From NCBI RefSeq assembly GCF_000504245.1, contig NZ_KI632509.1:248001-312000 (forward strand): 64,000 bases of DNA. Reading direction: 5' to 3'. Of this stretch, positions 63,643-64,000 are shown piece by piece. The position numbers and the translations under genes were made by a program. Every line of letters begins with the position of its first letter. Position 1 is the stretch's first letter. The notes under the pieces were generated by a model. The model did not search any database. It was not told the origin of the DNA and worked only from the letters and a program-made list of their open reading frames with translations. Source of the DNA: Haloechinothrix halophila YIM 93223 (lineage in GTDB: Bacteria; Actinomycetota; Actinomycetes; Mycobacteriales; Pseudonocardiaceae).

Positions 63643-64000
63643 ATGGCATCCCGGATCGAGCACAGCACCGAGTTCCCGTATCCGTTCGAGCAGGTGCTGG
63701 CCGCGTTCACCAGCGAGAGCGCCCTGCGGAAGCGGCTTGCCGACATCGGCGGCAAGGACGCCGAACTGCTCGCGCACGAGAAGTCGGCGAGCACGATCAG
63801 TTACCGGATGCGCCAGGGCATCCCCGGCGAGAAACTGCCGAGCGTGGTGCGCGGGGTGCACTCCGGTGACCTGCACGTCGAGCGAGAGCAGCAGTGGCAG
63901 GTCAGCGATGAGACCGCGAAAGGGACGGCGACGGCGAACGTCACCGGCGTGCCTGGTTCCATCACCGCGCGTTCCGAGCTGACACCGCGGGGCAGCGGTA
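63643..64000 (+). CDS. DUF2505 domain protein (C-terminus cut off by window edge)
   Basis: The first 119 codons are visible: MASRIEHSTEFPYPFEQVLAAF, then RKRLADIGGKDAELL, and a beta-rich stretch (TISYRMRQGIPGEKLP). This is the START/SRPBCC-like DUF2505 family, equal by position to mycobacterial Rv0481c beside murB. Function unknown; the family fold suggests binding of a hydrophobic ligand. Confidence 0.85.
   Translation, partial: MASRIEHSTEFPYPFEQVLAAFTSESALRKRLADIGGKDAELLAHEKSASTISYRMRQGIPGEKLPSVVRGVHSGDLHVEREQQWQVSDETAKGTATANVTGVPGSITARSELTPRGSG

Overview
The window is a GC-rich chromosomal core segment from an actinomycete, most likely a member of the Pseudonocardiales (Amycolatopsis/Saccharomonospora-like). 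The evidence is mycothiol synthesis (mshA), a menaquinone pathway with a MenJ-type isoprenyl reductase, a Rex redox regulator, SenX3-RegX3, and the filamentous-actinomycete regulators BldC and a BldN-like sigma factor with an RsbN-like partner. From about 20 kb onward the gene order closely follows the hem/ccs/proC/senX3/mshA/murB region I remember from Mycobacterium tuberculosis (Rv0530 back to Rv0481c). The species call is inference. No prophage, insertion sequence, CRISPR array, rRNA or tRNA gene was recognised.

Layout: 1-6.8 kb holds nuoA to nuoG on the minus strand (nuoG runs off the left end), behind a promoter carrying two Rex-type operators. 7.2-17.7 kb holds the menaquinone genes menJ, menG, menD, menB, menE and menA, with glmS, an SRPBCC protein and a DUF3592 membrane protein. 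17.7-19.9 kb holds a Cds1-like cysteine desulfhydrase, a DUF4229 protein, bldC and a small membrane protein. 19.9-27.4 kb holds a MinD/ParA-like ATPase and the cytochrome c maturation cluster ccsB-resB-ccdA-thioredoxin, then a phosphoglycerate mutase-like enzyme and hemL. 27.5-36.8 kb holds membrane proteins, hemB, a sortase-motif protein apparently missing its signal peptide, cobA/hemD, hemC, hemA and rex. 37-40.8 kb holds a sulfite-oxidase-like molybdoenzyme, a glutaredoxin-like protein and an AMP-forming ligase. 41-43.2 kb holds the BldN-like sigma factor and its DUF5667 partner. 43.4-53.6 kb holds a SerB-like phosphatase, an acyltransferase, an epimerase-like protein, ribosomal protein bS22, an HTH protein, proC, proline dehydrogenase, a sugar-phosphate isomerase-like protein and ppx. 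53.8-64 kb holds senX3-regX3, a ring-cleavage dioxygenase, gpmA, a DUF4349 lipoprotein, a YbjN protein, mshA, an L,D-transpeptidase, murB and the start of a DUF2505 gene.

Functionally the left two thirds is a respiration block: complex I, menaquinone synthesis and reduction, cytochrome c maturation, tetrapyrrole supply, and the NADH/NAD+ sensor Rex with sites at nuo and at its own gene. The right third is envelope, proline, mycothiol and phosphate signalling functions.

The coding content is conventional. The unusual material is between the genes: two families of long-arm inverted repeats (four and three copies, all beside stop codons), two 21-bp tandem arrays, a shared element at exactly the same distance upstream of menE and menA, and small ORFs bridging gaps in the nuo and bldN operons. 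Two copies of one inverted-repeat family bracket the truncated sortase-motif gene inserted in the hem cluster.
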